This document shows, in pieces, positions 8,121-17,596 of a stretch of DNA of 64,000 nucleotides. The position numbers were made by a program, and so were the translations under genes. The stretch spans positions 372,001 to 436,000 of the forward strand of contig NZ_ML660056.1 of assembly GCF_007004665.1 (NCBI RefSeq). The letters are read 5' to 3'. The first letter of the stretch is position 1. Every line of letters starts with the position of its first letter. The DNA is from Denitrobaculum tricleocarpae. Lineage in GTDB: Bacteria > Pseudomonadota > Alphaproteobacteria > Kiloniellales > Kiloniellaceae. The notes under the pieces are model-generated. The model saw only the letters and a program-made list of their open reading frames with translations. It was not told where the DNA came from and did not search any database.

Positions 8121-8376
8121 CCTCGAGATTCGCGGAATATTACCAGGAACCGAGATTTTTCTGTCCAGGCGCCAATGGGGTTCACCGAAAGGTAAATAAC
8201 CTAAGGATTCCCGTCGCTTATTACGGGAAAAGAGAGCCCGGACGCGATTCTCGTAGGTTCAAGCGCCGGCGAAGGGTGATCCAGTGAGCTGGAACCTTCG
8301 AATGAGTTCGCAACGCGCCGCGATCCACCCTATTTCCGATGCGAAGACCAGGACTTTGGACGCGCGGATTCCAACG
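8121..8376. other. Intergenic stretch between the tRNA-Lys promoter and the end of coaD
   Basis: I see no gene or clear terminator here. The open frame that begins at 8284 on the plus strand mostly lies antisense to coaD and is not supported. Confidence 0.5.
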
Positions 8377-8889
8377 CTATTTCATAGGGTTGTGGTGAAA
8401 GCGCTCTTTAAGGCGCGCCGCGGTCAAAGGGCTGACGAAGGTCGAAATATCGCCCCCCAGCTTGCCGATTTCCTTTACGAAGCGCGAAGAGATGAATTGC
8501 TGGCGTTCGGACGCCATGAGGAATGCGGTCTCGATTTCCCGGTCCAAGCGGGTGTTCATCGCCGCCATCTGGAATTCGTACTCGAAGTCGGAAACGGCGC
8601 GCAGTCCGCGGATGATCACAGCCGCCTCGGTCTCTTTGGCAAAGTGAACCAGCAGGTTGTCGAAGGCCTTGACCTCGATGTCCAGACCTTGACGGCGCAA
8701 GTCGACGATATCGTCCAGCACCATTTCCACGCGCTCGTCGGTTGAGAACATGGGGCCTTTTCCGGCATTGCGCGCAACCGCAACGATCAACTTGTCAACC
8801 AGCTTTGCACCACGGGTAATGATGTCCAGATGACCGTTTGTAATCGGGTCAAATGTCCCGGGGTAAAGTCCAATCCGCTTCCCGCTCAT
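8377..8889 (-). CDS. coaD: Pantetheine-phosphate adenylyltransferase
   Basis: A 170-residue enzyme of coenzyme A synthesis that transfers AMP from ATP to 4'-phosphopantetheine. The nucleotidyltransferase signature GLYPGTFDPITNGH is at the N-terminus, and the second motif (ISSRFVKEIGKLGGDIS) near the C-terminus matches the family. The ATG at 8887-8889 has GGAGAGG just upstream and gives the standard family length. A longer frame to 8952 adds 21 residues unlike CoaD. It follows gyrA in the same direction. Confidence 0.96.
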   Translation of the reverse strand: MSGKRIGLYPGTFDPITNGHLDIITRGAKLVDKLIVAVARNAGKGPMFSTDERVEMVLDDIVDLRRQGLDIEVKAFDNLLVHFAKETEAAVIIRGLRAVSDFEYEFQMAAMNTRLDREIETAFLMASERQQFISSRFVKEIGKLGGDISTFVSPLTAARLKERFHHNPMK

Positions 8890-8972
8890 GCCTCTCCATC
8901 CCCAGAGTGCTTGGATCACGTCGGCTGGGAGGATGAGACCTCCCTGAGCCAACAGAGCAACAGATTCACCGA

Positions 8973-9006
8973 AGCCCGTGAACCGCCGGCAGCAGAATCA
9001 CGGGCT
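8973..9006 (-). terminator. Hairpin between gyrA and coaD
   Basis: A 9-bp stem AGCCCGTGA / TCACGGGCT with a 16-nt loop lies between the end of gyrA and the start of coaD. There is no T-run, so termination would be weak or factor-dependent. Confidence 0.4.
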
Positions 9007-9057
9007 CCCATGATTTAAAGGTCCCTGTTCGAGGGGCTTACGTCGTCCGCCGCCGCC

Positions 9058-11922
9058 TCAAACCTCGGGATCGTCAGAAGGATCATCCTCGACTTGCCCT
9101 TCAGGATCAACGGAATCCTCCACAGATCCGGATTCCCTGGCTGCCGCTGCGTTTCCGTCTGTCTGAGGAACGCCCTCAACGTCTTCGCCGGCAAGAGCCT
9201 CATCGTCGCCTTCGGCCCCGGTTCCATCGTCGGATAGGCGCGTAACAGAGACGACTTTCTCTTCCTCCGCCACATCGAGAACCTTAACGCCCCGGGTTGA
9301 ACGGCCCGCGATGCGGATACCGTCGACCGGGCAGCGGATCAGTTTTCCGCCGTCGGTCACCATCACGAGCTGATCTTCCGCTTCGACCGGGAAAACAGCA
9401 GCGACGCCGGTGGACTTCCCACCTGATCGGGTCAGATCCAGGTTCGCAATGCCCTGCCCGCCCCGTTTGGTGATCCGGTACTCGTAGGCCGAGGAGCGCT
9501 TGCCGACCCCGTCTTCGGCGATCGAAAGGATAAAGTCTTCGGATTCTGCCATCTCGGCAATCCGTTCCGCCGAGAGATTGATTTCGGTGTTTCCGTTTTC
9601 GTCACCGTTTCCGCCGTTTTCTGCCCGCCGTTGAGCGGCGGCATAGCGGAGATAGCTGTCGCGCTCTTCGGTCGAGAACTCGGTGTGCCGGAGAATCGAC
9701 ATCGAAATGATCGAATCCCCCTTTGCGAGCTGGATACCGCGAACGCCAACCGATGTCCGGCCGGAGAAGACCCGCACGTCGCTGACCGGGAAGCGGATGC
9801 ATTTCCCGCGCGCCGTCGCCAGCAGAACATGATCGCTTTCGATACAGGTCTGAACATTGACCAGGCGGGCGCCCTCGTCCTCGAAACGCATGGCGATCTT
9901 GCCGTTCGACATCACACGGGTGAAATCGGAGAGCTTGTTGCGCCGCACCCCGCCCGTCGAGGTGGAGAACATGGCGTACATATCGCCCCAGGCCGTCTCG
10001 TCTTCCGGCAAGGGCATCATCGTGGTGATGGTCTCGCCTTCCTGCAGAGGCAGCAGGTTGATCAAGGCCTTACCGCGCGAGGTCGGCGAACCGAACGGCA
10101 GGCGGTAAACTTTCATTTTGTAGACCATGCCGCGCGAGGAGAAGAAGAGCACCGGCGTATGGGTGTTGCAGACAAAAACCTGGCTGACGAAATCCTCGTC
10201 CCGCGTCGCCATGCCCGCGCGGCCCTTGCCGCCCCGGCGCTGCGCACGGTAGGTGCTGAGCGGCACACGCTTGATGTAGCCGCCGTGGCTGACGGTGACG
10301 ACCATGTCCTCGCGTTGGATCAGGTCTTCGTCATCATGATCGAAGCCACCCTCGGCGATCAAAGTCCGGCGCGGCGTGGCGAAGCGTTCCCGCATATCCC
10401 GCAGCTCATCACGCAAGATATCGAGCAGACGCTCGCGGGATTCCAGGATCTCGAGATAGTTTTTGATCTCCGCGGCGATCTCTTCCAGTTCCGCCGCGAT
10501 TTTCTCGCGCTCCAGACCGGTCAGGCGCTGCAGGCGCAGTTCGAGGATGGCGCGGGCCTGAATCTCGGACAGCTGGTAGGTGCCCGCTTCAGAGACCATT
10601 CGGCCCGGCTCATCTATCAGCCTGATAAGAGGTTCAACGTCGGCGGCCGGCCACTCGCGGGCCATCAACTGCTCGCGGGCCACGACGGGATCCGGCGCCG
10701 CGCGAATCAGCTTGATGATTTCATCGATGTTGGCAACCGCGATCGCCAGACCTGCCAAGACGTGGGCCCGATCGCGCGCCTTGCCCAGCTCGAAAATCGT
10801 CCGGCGGGTGATGACTTCCTCGCGGAAGGCGACGAAGGCCGCGATGATCGACTTCAGGTCCAGCAGCTCAGGCCGTCCGCCGTTGAGCGCAAGCATGTTT
10901 GCGCCAAAGGAGGTTTGCAGCGAGCTGTGGCGGTAGAGCTGATTCAATACGACTTCGGCTTCGAAATCCCGTTTGATCTCGATGACGACCCGGACGCCGT
11001 GCCGGTCGCTCTCATCCCGCAGATCGGCGATGCCCTCGACCACTTTGTCGCGCACCAATTCGGCAATCCGCTCCAGCATGCGGGATTTGTTGATCTGATA
11101 GGGGATCTCGGAAACGATAATTGCCTGGCGGTCTTTCCGGATCTCCTCGATCTCGGTCGCCGCACGCATGGGGATTGAACCGCGCCCGGTGTGATAGGCG
11201 TCCCGAATTCCCTTGCGTCCGAGGATAATACCACCGGTCGGAAAATCCGGGCCCGGGACAATCTCGATCAACTGGTCAATCGAGATCTCAGGATCATCCA
11301 CGTAGGCCAGACAGGCATCGACGACTTCACCCAGATTGTGCGGGGGAATGTTTGTCGCCATACCGACTGCGATGCCGCCCGCGCCGTTGACCAGCAGGTT
11401 CGGATAGCGCGCCGGCAGAACCGAGGGTTCGCGCGTGGTTTCGTCGTAGTTGTCTTGAAAATCAACTGTATCGCGGTCGATATCCTCAAGCAGGGCTTCG
11501 CTGGAAACCCGCATCAGGCGCGCTTCTGTGTAACGCATGGCCGCAGCCGGATCACCATCCATGGACCCGAAGTTGCCCTGACCGTCAATCAGCATCAGAC
11601 GCATGGAGAAATCCTGCGCCATGCGGACCATCGCATCATAGATCGCCGAATCACCGTGCGGGTGATACTGACCCATGACATCACCGACCACACGGGCCGA
11701 TTTACGGTAGGTGCGGTTCCAGTCGTACCCCGCTTCCTTCATGGCGTAGAGAATGCGCCGATGGACGGGTTTCAAGCCATCGCGCACATCGGGAAGCGCA
11801 CGCGAAACAATAACGCTCATCGCGTAGTCGAGATAAGAGCGTCTCATCTCTTCTTCGATGGTGACGGGGGTGATGTCGAAGCTGGAAGGAGAGCCTGCAG
11901 GCGGATTTGTACTGGAACTCAA
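9058..11922 (-). CDS. gyrA: DNA gyrase subunit A
   Basis: A 954-residue type II topoisomerase subunit that with GyrB introduces negative supercoils. The order is a winged-helix cleavage domain with catalytic Tyr131 (RYTEARL), a coiled-coil arm, and a C-terminal wrapping domain with the GyrA box QRRGGKG. Ser92 and Asp96 in HGDSAIYD correspond to the E. coli quinolone positions 83 and 87 and are wild type. The chosen start is TTG at 11920-11922, because AGGA lies just upstream and the product then begins like other GyrA proteins. A longer frame to 12024 would add 34 atypical residues. The C-terminus ends in a long acidic tail. Confidence 0.95.
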   Translation of the reverse strand: MSSSTNPPAGSPSSFDITPVTIEEEMRRSYLDYAMSVIVSRALPDVRDGLKPVHRRILYAMKEAGYDWNRTYRKSARVVGDVMGQYHPHGDSAIYDAMVRMAQDFSMRLMLIDGQGNFGSMDGDPAAAMRYTEARLMRVSSEALLEDIDRDTVDFQDNYDETTREPSVLPARYPNLLVNGAGGIAVGMATNIPPHNLGEVVDACLAYVDDPEISIDQLIEIVPGPDFPTGGIILGRKGIRDAYHTGRGSIPMRAATEIEEIRKDRQAIIVSEIPYQINKSRMLERIAELVRDKVVEGIADLRDESDRHGVRVVIEIKRDFEAEVVLNQLYRHSSLQTSFGANMLALNGGRPELLDLKSIIAAFVAFREEVITRRTIFELGKARDRAHVLAGLAIAVANIDEIIKLIRAAPDPVVAREQLMAREWPAADVEPLIRLIDEPGRMVSEAGTYQLSEIQARAILELRLQRLTGLEREKIAAELEEIAAEIKNYLEILESRERLLDILRDELRDMRERFATPRRTLIAEGGFDHDDEDLIQREDMVVTVSHGGYIKRVPLSTYRAQRRGGKGRAGMATRDEDFVSQVFVCNTHTPVLFFSSRGMVYKMKVYRLPFGSPTSRGKALINLLPLQEGETITTMMPLPEDETAWGDMYAMFSTSTGGVRRNKLSDFTRVMSNGKIAMRFEDEGARLVNVQTCIESDHVLLATARGKCIRFPVSDVRVFSGRTSVGVRGIQLAKGDSIISMSILRHTEFSTEERDSYLRYAAAQRRAENGGNGDENGNTEINLSAERIAEMAESEDFILSIAEDGVGKRSSAYEYRITKRGGQGIANLDLTRSGGKSTGVAAVFPVEAEDQLVMVTDGGKLIRCPVDGIRIAGRSTRGVKVLDVAEEEKVVSVTRLSDDGTGAEGDDEALAGEDVEGVPQTDGNAAAARESGSVEDSVDPEGQVEDDPSDDPEV

Positions 11923-12411
11923 AAAACTGTCCTGTCGAACTGCTGAGAAGGGTATTTCATGAGGCCGACGCTGGATCTTCCGAGTCGCTGGAGACGCCGC
12001 GTCAGCACCGACAATTTGTAGCAAAGTTCCCCGGAGTGAACAACTAAATGCAGAGCCGGACCGGCATCAGAAATTCCACGTTAATTATTTGATTTTAATA
12101 AGAAAAAAAATGTCAATTTGAACCCTCGTCTACAAAAGACTCTCCGACGTCCGGATCAGGGGCCATCGGGGCCTCTTTTCTGCATCTCCGCAGCAAACAA
12201 ATAGGGCAGTTAACAGACCCGACAGGATTGAAATAACAGCACTTTTTGCGGGAAAATTAATTCCTTCGAAAGGCGCATAACGAGAGGTCGACGCGATCTG
12301 CGATGTCGTCGAGATGTTCCTCAATCCCTTTGTTTCCATGCAACAGGGCACAGATCGGACTGATTAATCTTAAAAGTTCTTAAAGGCCTCATGGCGTAGA
12401 TTTGGGTTTGA
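11923..12411. other. Intergenic region between gyrA and the binding-protein/kinase operon
   Basis: A divergent 0.49-kb spacer. It has an AT-rich core (about 12080-12120, with a run of eight A and, on the minus strand, TTGACA) that probably carries the gyrA promoter. A 73-codon open frame on the minus strand (12130-12351) has no recognisable domain and no good start context, and I do not call it a gene. Confidence 0.4.
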
Positions 12412-13617
12412 ATGACTCATGACTTTCCAGATTCCAATATGCACAAATCATCGCTTTCTGTTTTATTTGCACTTCTGGCCTTGTGCGTCCATCCCCTGAA
12501 GGGATTGGCGAATGACGCAATCATTGTCGGATTGAATGCCGACATGTCGTCCGGATCGGCTTTGTCCGGCGAAGCGATCCGGCGTGGCGCTCAGATTGCC
12601 ATCGACGAGGTTAACGCGCGCGGCGGTGTCCTGGACCGTCCCCTGGAACTCCAGGTGCGCGATCACCGTGGCAACCCCGCGCGCGGCAAGGACAATATCG
12701 AGGACTTGAGCAAAGTCGACGACCTCGTCGCGGTGATCGGAGGCATTCACACGCCGGTCGCGCTGGCTGAACTCGACCTTATCCACGAGCACAAAGTCGT
12801 GTACCTCGGCGCCTGGGCGGCGGGAACGCCGGTGGTTGATAATGGACGCGACCCGAACTACGTTTTTCGTGTATCAGTCCGCGACCAGTACGCCGGCGAA
12901 TTTCTGCTCAATGCCGCGCTTGAACGAGACCACAGCGCGCCTTGTCTGCTGCTTGAGGAAACCGGCTGGGGCCGTTCGAGCGAGAAGGCATTTCAGAATG
13001 CCGCGAAGAAACTCTCCGCATCCATTGTCGACGTTCAATGGTTCAACTGGGGAATCGCCGACCTCTCCGAGCATCTTCGTCTGTTCAAGGAACGTGGCTG
13101 TGATGCGGTGATGCTGGTGGCGAACCCCCGCGAAGGCGGTGTGGCGGTGAGGTCGATGTTGTCCCTGGAAAAGGAGCAGCGCTTGCCAATCATCTCCCAC
13201 TGGGGAATCACAGGTGGCGACTTTCAGGCCCAAGTCGGCGAGGATTTCTCCGAGATTGATCTCCTGTTTCTTCAGACTTTCTCGTTTGTGAAACCGGTGC
13301 ATCCCGAGCGCGCGGCTCCCGTGATCGATGCCTACATATCGCGTTACGACGACGCCTCGAGTGCAGAGGCCTTTCCAGCGCCTGTCGGGACGGCACACGC
13401 CTATGATCTCATTCACCTGTTGGCCATGGCTCTGGAACGAGCAGGCACAACCGACCGCGCCAAAATCCGAGACAGCCTCGAGAATTTGCCTGACTATCGC
13501 GGATTGATCCGGGATTACACCCCCGCTTTCACACCCGAACGGCATGATGCTCTGGACGCGCGGGATTTCTCACTCGCCCGTTTCTCCCCGTCCGGCGCAA
13601 TCATGCCCGTTGAGTAG
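12412..13617 (+). CDS. Periplasmic branched-chain-amino-acid-type ligand-binding protein linked to a sensor kinase
   Basis: A 401-residue type I periplasmic binding protein (Peripla_BP_6 / LivJ-like). A signal peptide (hydrophobic SVLFALLALCV, mature start near NDAIIVG) is followed by LNADMSSGSALSGEAIRRGAQ and VIGGIHTPVALAEL, the pattern of this fold. The start may instead be ATG at 12439, nine codons in. No permease or ATPase genes accompany it. The hybrid histidine kinase begins 3 nt after its stop, so it probably presents a small molecule to the sensor rather than serving uptake. The ligand is unknown; amides, amino acids and similar compounds are typical for the family. Confidence 0.85.
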   Translation: MTHDFPDSNMHKSSLSVLFALLALCVHPLKGLANDAIIVGLNADMSSGSALSGEAIRRGAQIAIDEVNARGGVLDRPLELQVRDHRGNPARGKDNIEDLSKVDDLVAVIGGIHTPVALAELDLIHEHKVVYLGAWAAGTPVVDNGRDPNYVFRVSVRDQYAGEFLLNAALERDHSAPCLLLEETGWGRSSEKAFQNAAKKLSASIVDVQWFNWGIADLSEHLRLFKERGCDAVMLVANPREGGVAVRSMLSLEKEQRLPIISHWGITGGDFQAQVGEDFSEIDLLFLQTFSFVKPVHPERAAPVIDAYISRYDDASSAEAFPAPVGTAHAYDLIHLLAMALERAGTTDRAKIRDSLENLPDYRGLIRDYTPAFTPERHDALDARDFSLARFSPSGAIMPVE

Positions 13618-13620
13618 CTT

Positions 13621-16260
13621 ATGAGCGAGGTGTTTGCGAGCAGGCGCGAAAAAAGGCCGTCTCAGGGCGTCCTAAGCTACATCGCGCTGCGTGTGACTCT
13701 GCCGATGACAATACTGCTGGTGATCGCGGCGATCTTCACGATTCGCGAGATCGACGACACCAATACGACCTACATCGAGGAACAGCTTGCAGTCCAATCT
13801 CTGAACACGTCGGAAGTTCTCTCGATCAGACTGGAAAACCTGGTCGATGCTGTCAGCGCGCTTGCCGCCAATGACGTGATCTTGAACGGACTTGTCGACG
13901 AAACGAACAGGCATACCTATCTGCCTGCTTTTTTTGCATCCTTGCGGTTGCCCGGCAGTCAGAAGAACAACATCACGCTGACAGACTATAAAGGCAGGCC
14001 AATTGCTTCGACCGGCCAGCTCGCAAGCTTTGAGGACAGGGACTGGGTTGAGCGCGTTATGTCCGGTGTTCCTCTGCTCACGGTCAGTCCGACGCAGTTG
14101 GTGGTCGCAGTGCCGGTGTTTAAAAACGGGATGCCGGAAGGCATGCTCGTCACGGTCTACTCGGCCGAGGGCGTGCGCGAGACACTCGAGTTTCCATCTC
14201 TGTCGCGCCTCTACGCCATTATCGATACCCATCTTGATCAGATTGTCTACTCTTCGACAGAGGACTTCGGCAGGCAGGGCGACGACGACCCTGGAGCAAC
14301 GCTTTCGGGTTGGATTCAAAGCCGAAACACGGTGAACAGTCACGGACACTCCTGGAGCTTTGCCAACAACCTGCTCGTGGTAACCGGAGAAATTAAGGAA
14401 GAAGCCTTTGCGGCATCCGATCGGGTCAGCACTTTGGTCGTTCTGTCCTTCGGCGCCGCCGTCCTTGCCCTTCTGATCGCAACCGGCATCGTGACTTCAC
14501 TTGTACGACGCCCTCTGGTGGGATTGATCGAAACCGTCGAAAGCATCAGTTCGGGCGCGGCTTTGGATCAGCGCGCCCGCGATGAGGGGGTAAGGGAATT
14601 CCGGCAGCTCAGCCACGCTTTTAACGGCATGCTCGAGCGCATCGACGAAACCACAGCTTCACAAGAACAAGCTGAGCAGGCCAACAAGGCCAAGTCTGAG
14701 TTTCTAGCGACGATGAGTCATGAAATCCGCACACCGATGAACGGCGTGATCGGCATGACGGGATTGCTGCTCGAAACTGATATGGGACAGGAACAACGAA
14801 AGTTCGCGCAAACCATCCGCGATTCAGGTGAAGCGCTGATGGCGATCATCGACGATATTCTCGACTTTTCGAAACTTGAAGCGGGAAAAGTTGAGCTCGA
14901 ACTGGTTGATTTCGCACCGATTGCACTTGTTGAATCGGTAACCGACCTGGTCGCTCAGCGCGCCATTGCGAACGGCAATGAAATCCAATCCTACATTGAT
15001 CCGGCTGTGCCGAACGCCGTGCGGGCGGATATTGCACGGCTCCGCCAGATCCTCCTGAATCTTGCAGGAAACGCCACCAAATTCACGAAACGGGGATCGA
15101 TCTCAGTCTCCTGTTCCCTCGACGAAACATCCACTGCCGAACGGACCGTTCTAAAATTCTCAGTCGCCGATACCGGTATCGGTATTCCCAAGGAAGCTCA
15201 GTCGAAGCTCTTCGAAAAATTCAGCCAGGCAGATGCTTCAACGACACGGCGATTCGGAGGAACCGGGCTGGGGCTGGCAATCTGCCGGCAGCTCGTGCAG
15301 TTGATGGGGGGAAAGATCTCTCTCGAGAGTGAGCCCGGCCAGGGCAGCACCTTCAGCTTTACGATGCCTGTGAAGTCCGCAGAGGGTGAAATTAATGACC
15401 TGACCCCGATCTCTCCGAAGGAACTGCTGCGAGGCAAAAAAGCTCTGATCGTGGACGACTCCGAGATGAATGTCCTGATCATGGAAAAACAACTGCAATC
15501 CTGGGGTATGGTCACGGTTTCGACCTTACACCCGGGTCAGGCCATAGCGTTGTTGCAGGAAGAGCGGCAAAAAGGAGCCGCCGTAGAGATCGCGTTCCTG
15601 GACTACATGATGCCGGACACCGATGGCGAGGAATTGATTGGCAGAATTCGTGAGATACCGGAGTTTGCTGACCTCAAAGCAGTTCTGGCAACTTCGGGCA
15701 TGGAAAATCGCTCACTGGACCAACTGCGTGAAATGGGGTTTGACGCGCGTCTCGTCAAACCCATCAAACAGTCTGATCTCTTCGACTGTATCAGTTTAAT
15801 GCTGCTGGGCGGAAAGACACCGGAGCGGGATCTGAAGCTTCCCAAAAGCGCCGAACTGGTCAATTCAAAGTCTGGAAACATCCTGGTTGCAGAGGACAAC
15901 AAGGTCAATCAGATCGTAGCGATCAAGCTTCTGGAATCGCTTGGACACAAGGCAGACGTCGCGGAAAATGGGCTGGAAGCTTTGACCGCCGTTCAAGCAA
16001 AATCATACGATTTAGTGCTGATGGATATGCAAATGCCTGAAATGGACGGCCTTGAGGCCACCAGGGCCATTCGTGCGTTATCCGGCGCAGTCTCGGGCAT
16101 TCCCATCGTCGCCTTGACCGCCAATGCGATTCAGGGGGACCAGGAGGCCTGTATCGAAGCGGGTATGGACGACTACGTCCGCAAGCCCGTCGAGAAAAAG
16201 GCCTTATTCGATGTGCTCGAGCGCCACCTCCCCGGAGCCAAGGCAGCGGTGGCGTCTTGA
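13621..16260 (+). CDS. Hybrid sensor histidine kinase with two receiver domains
   Basis: An 879-residue membrane protein. It has a membrane helix at about 28-46, a periplasmic sensor region of about 220 residues, a second helix at about 270-293, HAMP to about 346, and HisKA with phospho-accepting His367 ([12 protein letters not shown]). The ATPase domain carries DTGIGI and GGTGLGL. Two receivers follow, with Asp661 (FLDYMMP) and Asp802 ([11 protein letters not shown]), each keeping its conserved Lys (VKP, RKP). There is no Hpt domain, so an external phosphotransfer protein or response regulator is expected; none is adjacent. The gene begins 3 nt after the binding-protein gene, giving a ligand-binding protein/kinase pair. 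Confidence 0.93.
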   Translation: MSEVFASRREKRPSQGVLSYIALRVTLPMTILLVIAAIFTIREIDDTNTTYIEEQLAVQSLNTSEVLSIRLENLVDAVSALAANDVILNGLVDETNRHTYLPAFFASLRLPGSQKNNITLTDYKGRPIASTGQLASFEDRDWVERVMSGVPLLTVSPTQLVVAVPVFKNGMPEGMLVTVYSAEGVRETLEFPSLSRLYAIIDTHLDQIVYSSTEDFGRQGDDDPGATLSGWIQSRNTVNSHGHSWSFANNLLVVTGEIKEEAFAASDRVSTLVVLSFGAAVLALLIATGIVTSLVRRPLVGLIETVESISSGAALDQRARDEGVREFRQLSHAFNGMLERIDETTASQEQAEQANKAKSEFLATMSHEIRTPMNGVIGMTGLLLETDMGQEQRKFAQTIRDSGEALMAIIDDILDFSKLEAGKVELELVDFAPIALVESVTDLVAQRAIANGNEIQSYIDPAVPNAVRADIARLRQILLNLAGNATKFTKRGSISVSCSLDETSTAERTVLKFSVADTGIGIPKEAQSKLFEKFSQADASTTRRFGGTGLGLAICRQLVQLMGGKISLESEPGQGSTFSFTMPVKSAEGEINDLTPISPKELLRGKKALIVDDSEMNVLIMEKQLQSWGMVTVSTLHPGQAIALLQEERQKGAAVEIAFLDYMMPDTDGEELIGRIREIPEFADLKAVLATSGMENRSLDQLREMGFDARLVKPIKQSDLFDCISLMLLGGKTPERDLKLPKSAELVNSKSGNILVAEDNKVNQIVAIKLLESLGHKADVAENGLEALTAVQAKSYDLVLMDMQMPEMDGLEATRAIRALSGAVSGIPIVALTANAIQGDQEACIEAGMDDYVRKPVEKKALFDVLERHLPGAKAAVAS

Positions 16261-16285
16261 TCCCCGACGCGAGACAGGGGGCGCT

Positions 16286-16741
16286 TCAAGGCGCCACCAT
16301 ATCAATGTGAAGAATACCGGCGTCATCGTAAGGTTCGCCCGGAACTCTGACGAAACCGAGCGAGCTGTAAAACGCCTCCTGATCGATCTGCGCCGAGAGC
16401 GTAACCGGCGTTTCCGCATACATCCGGCGTACCTCACTCAGCGCGGCCTCCATCATCACGCGGCCGAGACCCTGCCCTCTTGCATTCTTGCGCAGCACCA
16501 CCCGGGAGATCGCGACGTTGCCGTCGCCGCGATGCTCCGGCCCTAGAAAGCGGAGATAGCCGATAAGAACGTTGTTTTTATAGAGCAGCAAATGCCGGGC
16601 GACCCTATCCAGGCCGTCGATATCGGAAAAGAGCGACTCTTGTTCGACGACGAAAACTTCGCTGCGCAGCTGCAGCATGTCATAGAGGCCCTCGCGGTCG
16701 AGATCCGCAAAGTTAGCCCAAGTAAGGTCCGGCACGGACAA
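16286..16741 (-). CDS. ElaA-type GNAT N-acetyltransferase
   Basis: A 151-residue acetyltransferase. The N-terminal LYDMLQLRSEVFVVEQES is characteristic of the ElaA branch of GNAT proteins, and the acetyl-CoA loop is NARGQGLGRVMM. Substrates of ElaA proteins are not well established. It converges on the sensor-kinase gene with only 25 nt between stops. A short GGCGC-TTCAAG-GCGCC hairpin (16280-16295) overlaps its end. Confidence 0.85.
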   Translation of the reverse strand: MSVPDLTWANFADLDREGLYDMLQLRSEVFVVEQESLFSDIDGLDRVARHLLLYKNNVLIGYLRFLGPEHRGDGNVAISRVVLRKNARGQGLGRVMMEAALSEVRRMYAETPVTLSAQIDQEAFYSSLGFVRVPGEPYDDAGILHIDMVAP

Positions 16742-16818
16742 AGCTCCGATTTCAAATGGTCATGCAAGGGGACGCGCGCCTTGCGCATCTCGCCTCGCCT
16801 GCGAAACGCGGTTCGATC

Positions 16819-17349
16819 CTAGAACGGGATTTCGTCGTCGAGATCACCGCCCGAAGGCCCCGATCCGCCGCCGCCGAAGCCGCCCCCACCCTGGGAACCG
16901 CTGCCACCTTGTGAGCCACCGCTGCTGAAGCCGCCGCCGTAGTTTCCGCCGCCCTGACCTCCGCCGTAGTCGCCACCGACGCCCTGGCCGCCTTCGCTCC
17001 GGCCGTCGAGCATGGTCAGTTCGCCGCGATAACGCTGCAGGACCACTTCGGTGCTGTATTTCTCGACGCCCTGCTGATCGGTCCACTTGCGCGTCTGAAG
17101 AGCACCTTCGATGTAAATCTTGGACCCCTTGCGCAGAAACTTTTCCACCACATCGACGAGCCGGTCGTTAAAGATCACGACTCGGTGCCACTCCGTCCGT
17201 TCACGGCGTTCGCCCGAATTCCGGTCGCGCCAGGTTTCGGAGGTGGCGAGCGACAGATTGGCGATTTTGGTGCCGTCTTGCGTGCTGCGAATCTCCGGAT
17301 CGCGACCGAGATTACCAACGAGAATGACTTTGTTTACGCTTCCGGCCAT
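16819..17349 (-). CDS. ssb: Single-stranded DNA-binding protein
   Basis: A 176-residue SSB that coats single-stranded DNA in replication and repair. The OB fold occupies residues 1-110 (SVNKVILVGNLGRDPE, then RTEWHRVVIFNDRL). A glycine/serine-rich linker and the acidic partner-binding tip DLDDEIPF end the protein. It diverges from uvrA, and a LexA-like box lies between them, as in many bacteria where both are damage-inducible. Confidence 0.97.
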   Translation of the reverse strand: MAGSVNKVILVGNLGRDPEIRSTQDGTKIANLSLATSETWRDRNSGERRERTEWHRVVIFNDRLVDVVEKFLRKGSKIYIEGALQTRKWTDQQGVEKYSTEVVLQRYRGELTMLDGRSEGGQGVGGDYGGGQGGGNYGGGFSSGGSQGGSGSQGGGGFGGGGSGPSGGDLDDEIPF

Positions 17350-17517
17350 GCCGTTCTTCCCTGTATCTTCAAAAACTGAATGTGCGGACTCGACTGCTGC
17401 CGAGACTCCGCGCGACTTTAGCGATAAGGTTCCTTCACTGCACCGCTTTTGTTACGCATTTGGTTACGTCTGCGCTTTTCGTTTCCAAGACTAACAAATT
17501 CGTTGCCGCTTCACCAT

Positions 17518-17532
17518 ATTCATGTTTTGTTC
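17518..17532. promoter_or_regulatory. LexA (SOS) box candidate in the ssb-uvrA divergon
   Basis: ATTC-N7-GTTC (ATTCATGTTTTGTTC) differs by one base from the alphaproteobacterial LexA consensus GTTC-N7-GTTC. It lies 65 nt upstream of uvrA and 169 nt upstream of ssb, where it could control both. Confidence 0.6.
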
Positions 17533-17596
17533 CCCTACATAATAGTCGGGATCAGTCCAACTGTTATGCGATCCATTAAGGCCGATTGAAAACCTC

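Noticed and set aside
8284-8745. Plus-strand frame across coaD
   Set aside because: It mostly overlaps coaD in antisense and has no domain.
9631-11178. Long plus-strand open frame (about 515 codons) inside gyrA
   Set aside because: It is antisense to a certain gyrA gene and has no domain; the length is a by-product of GC-rich codon use.
12130-12351. 73-codon minus-strand frame upstream of the binding-protein gene
   Set aside because: Poor start context, mixed composition and no domain; more likely spacer.
16819-17010. GC-rich repetitive tract with glycine codons
   Set aside because: It is the glycine-rich linker of SSB.
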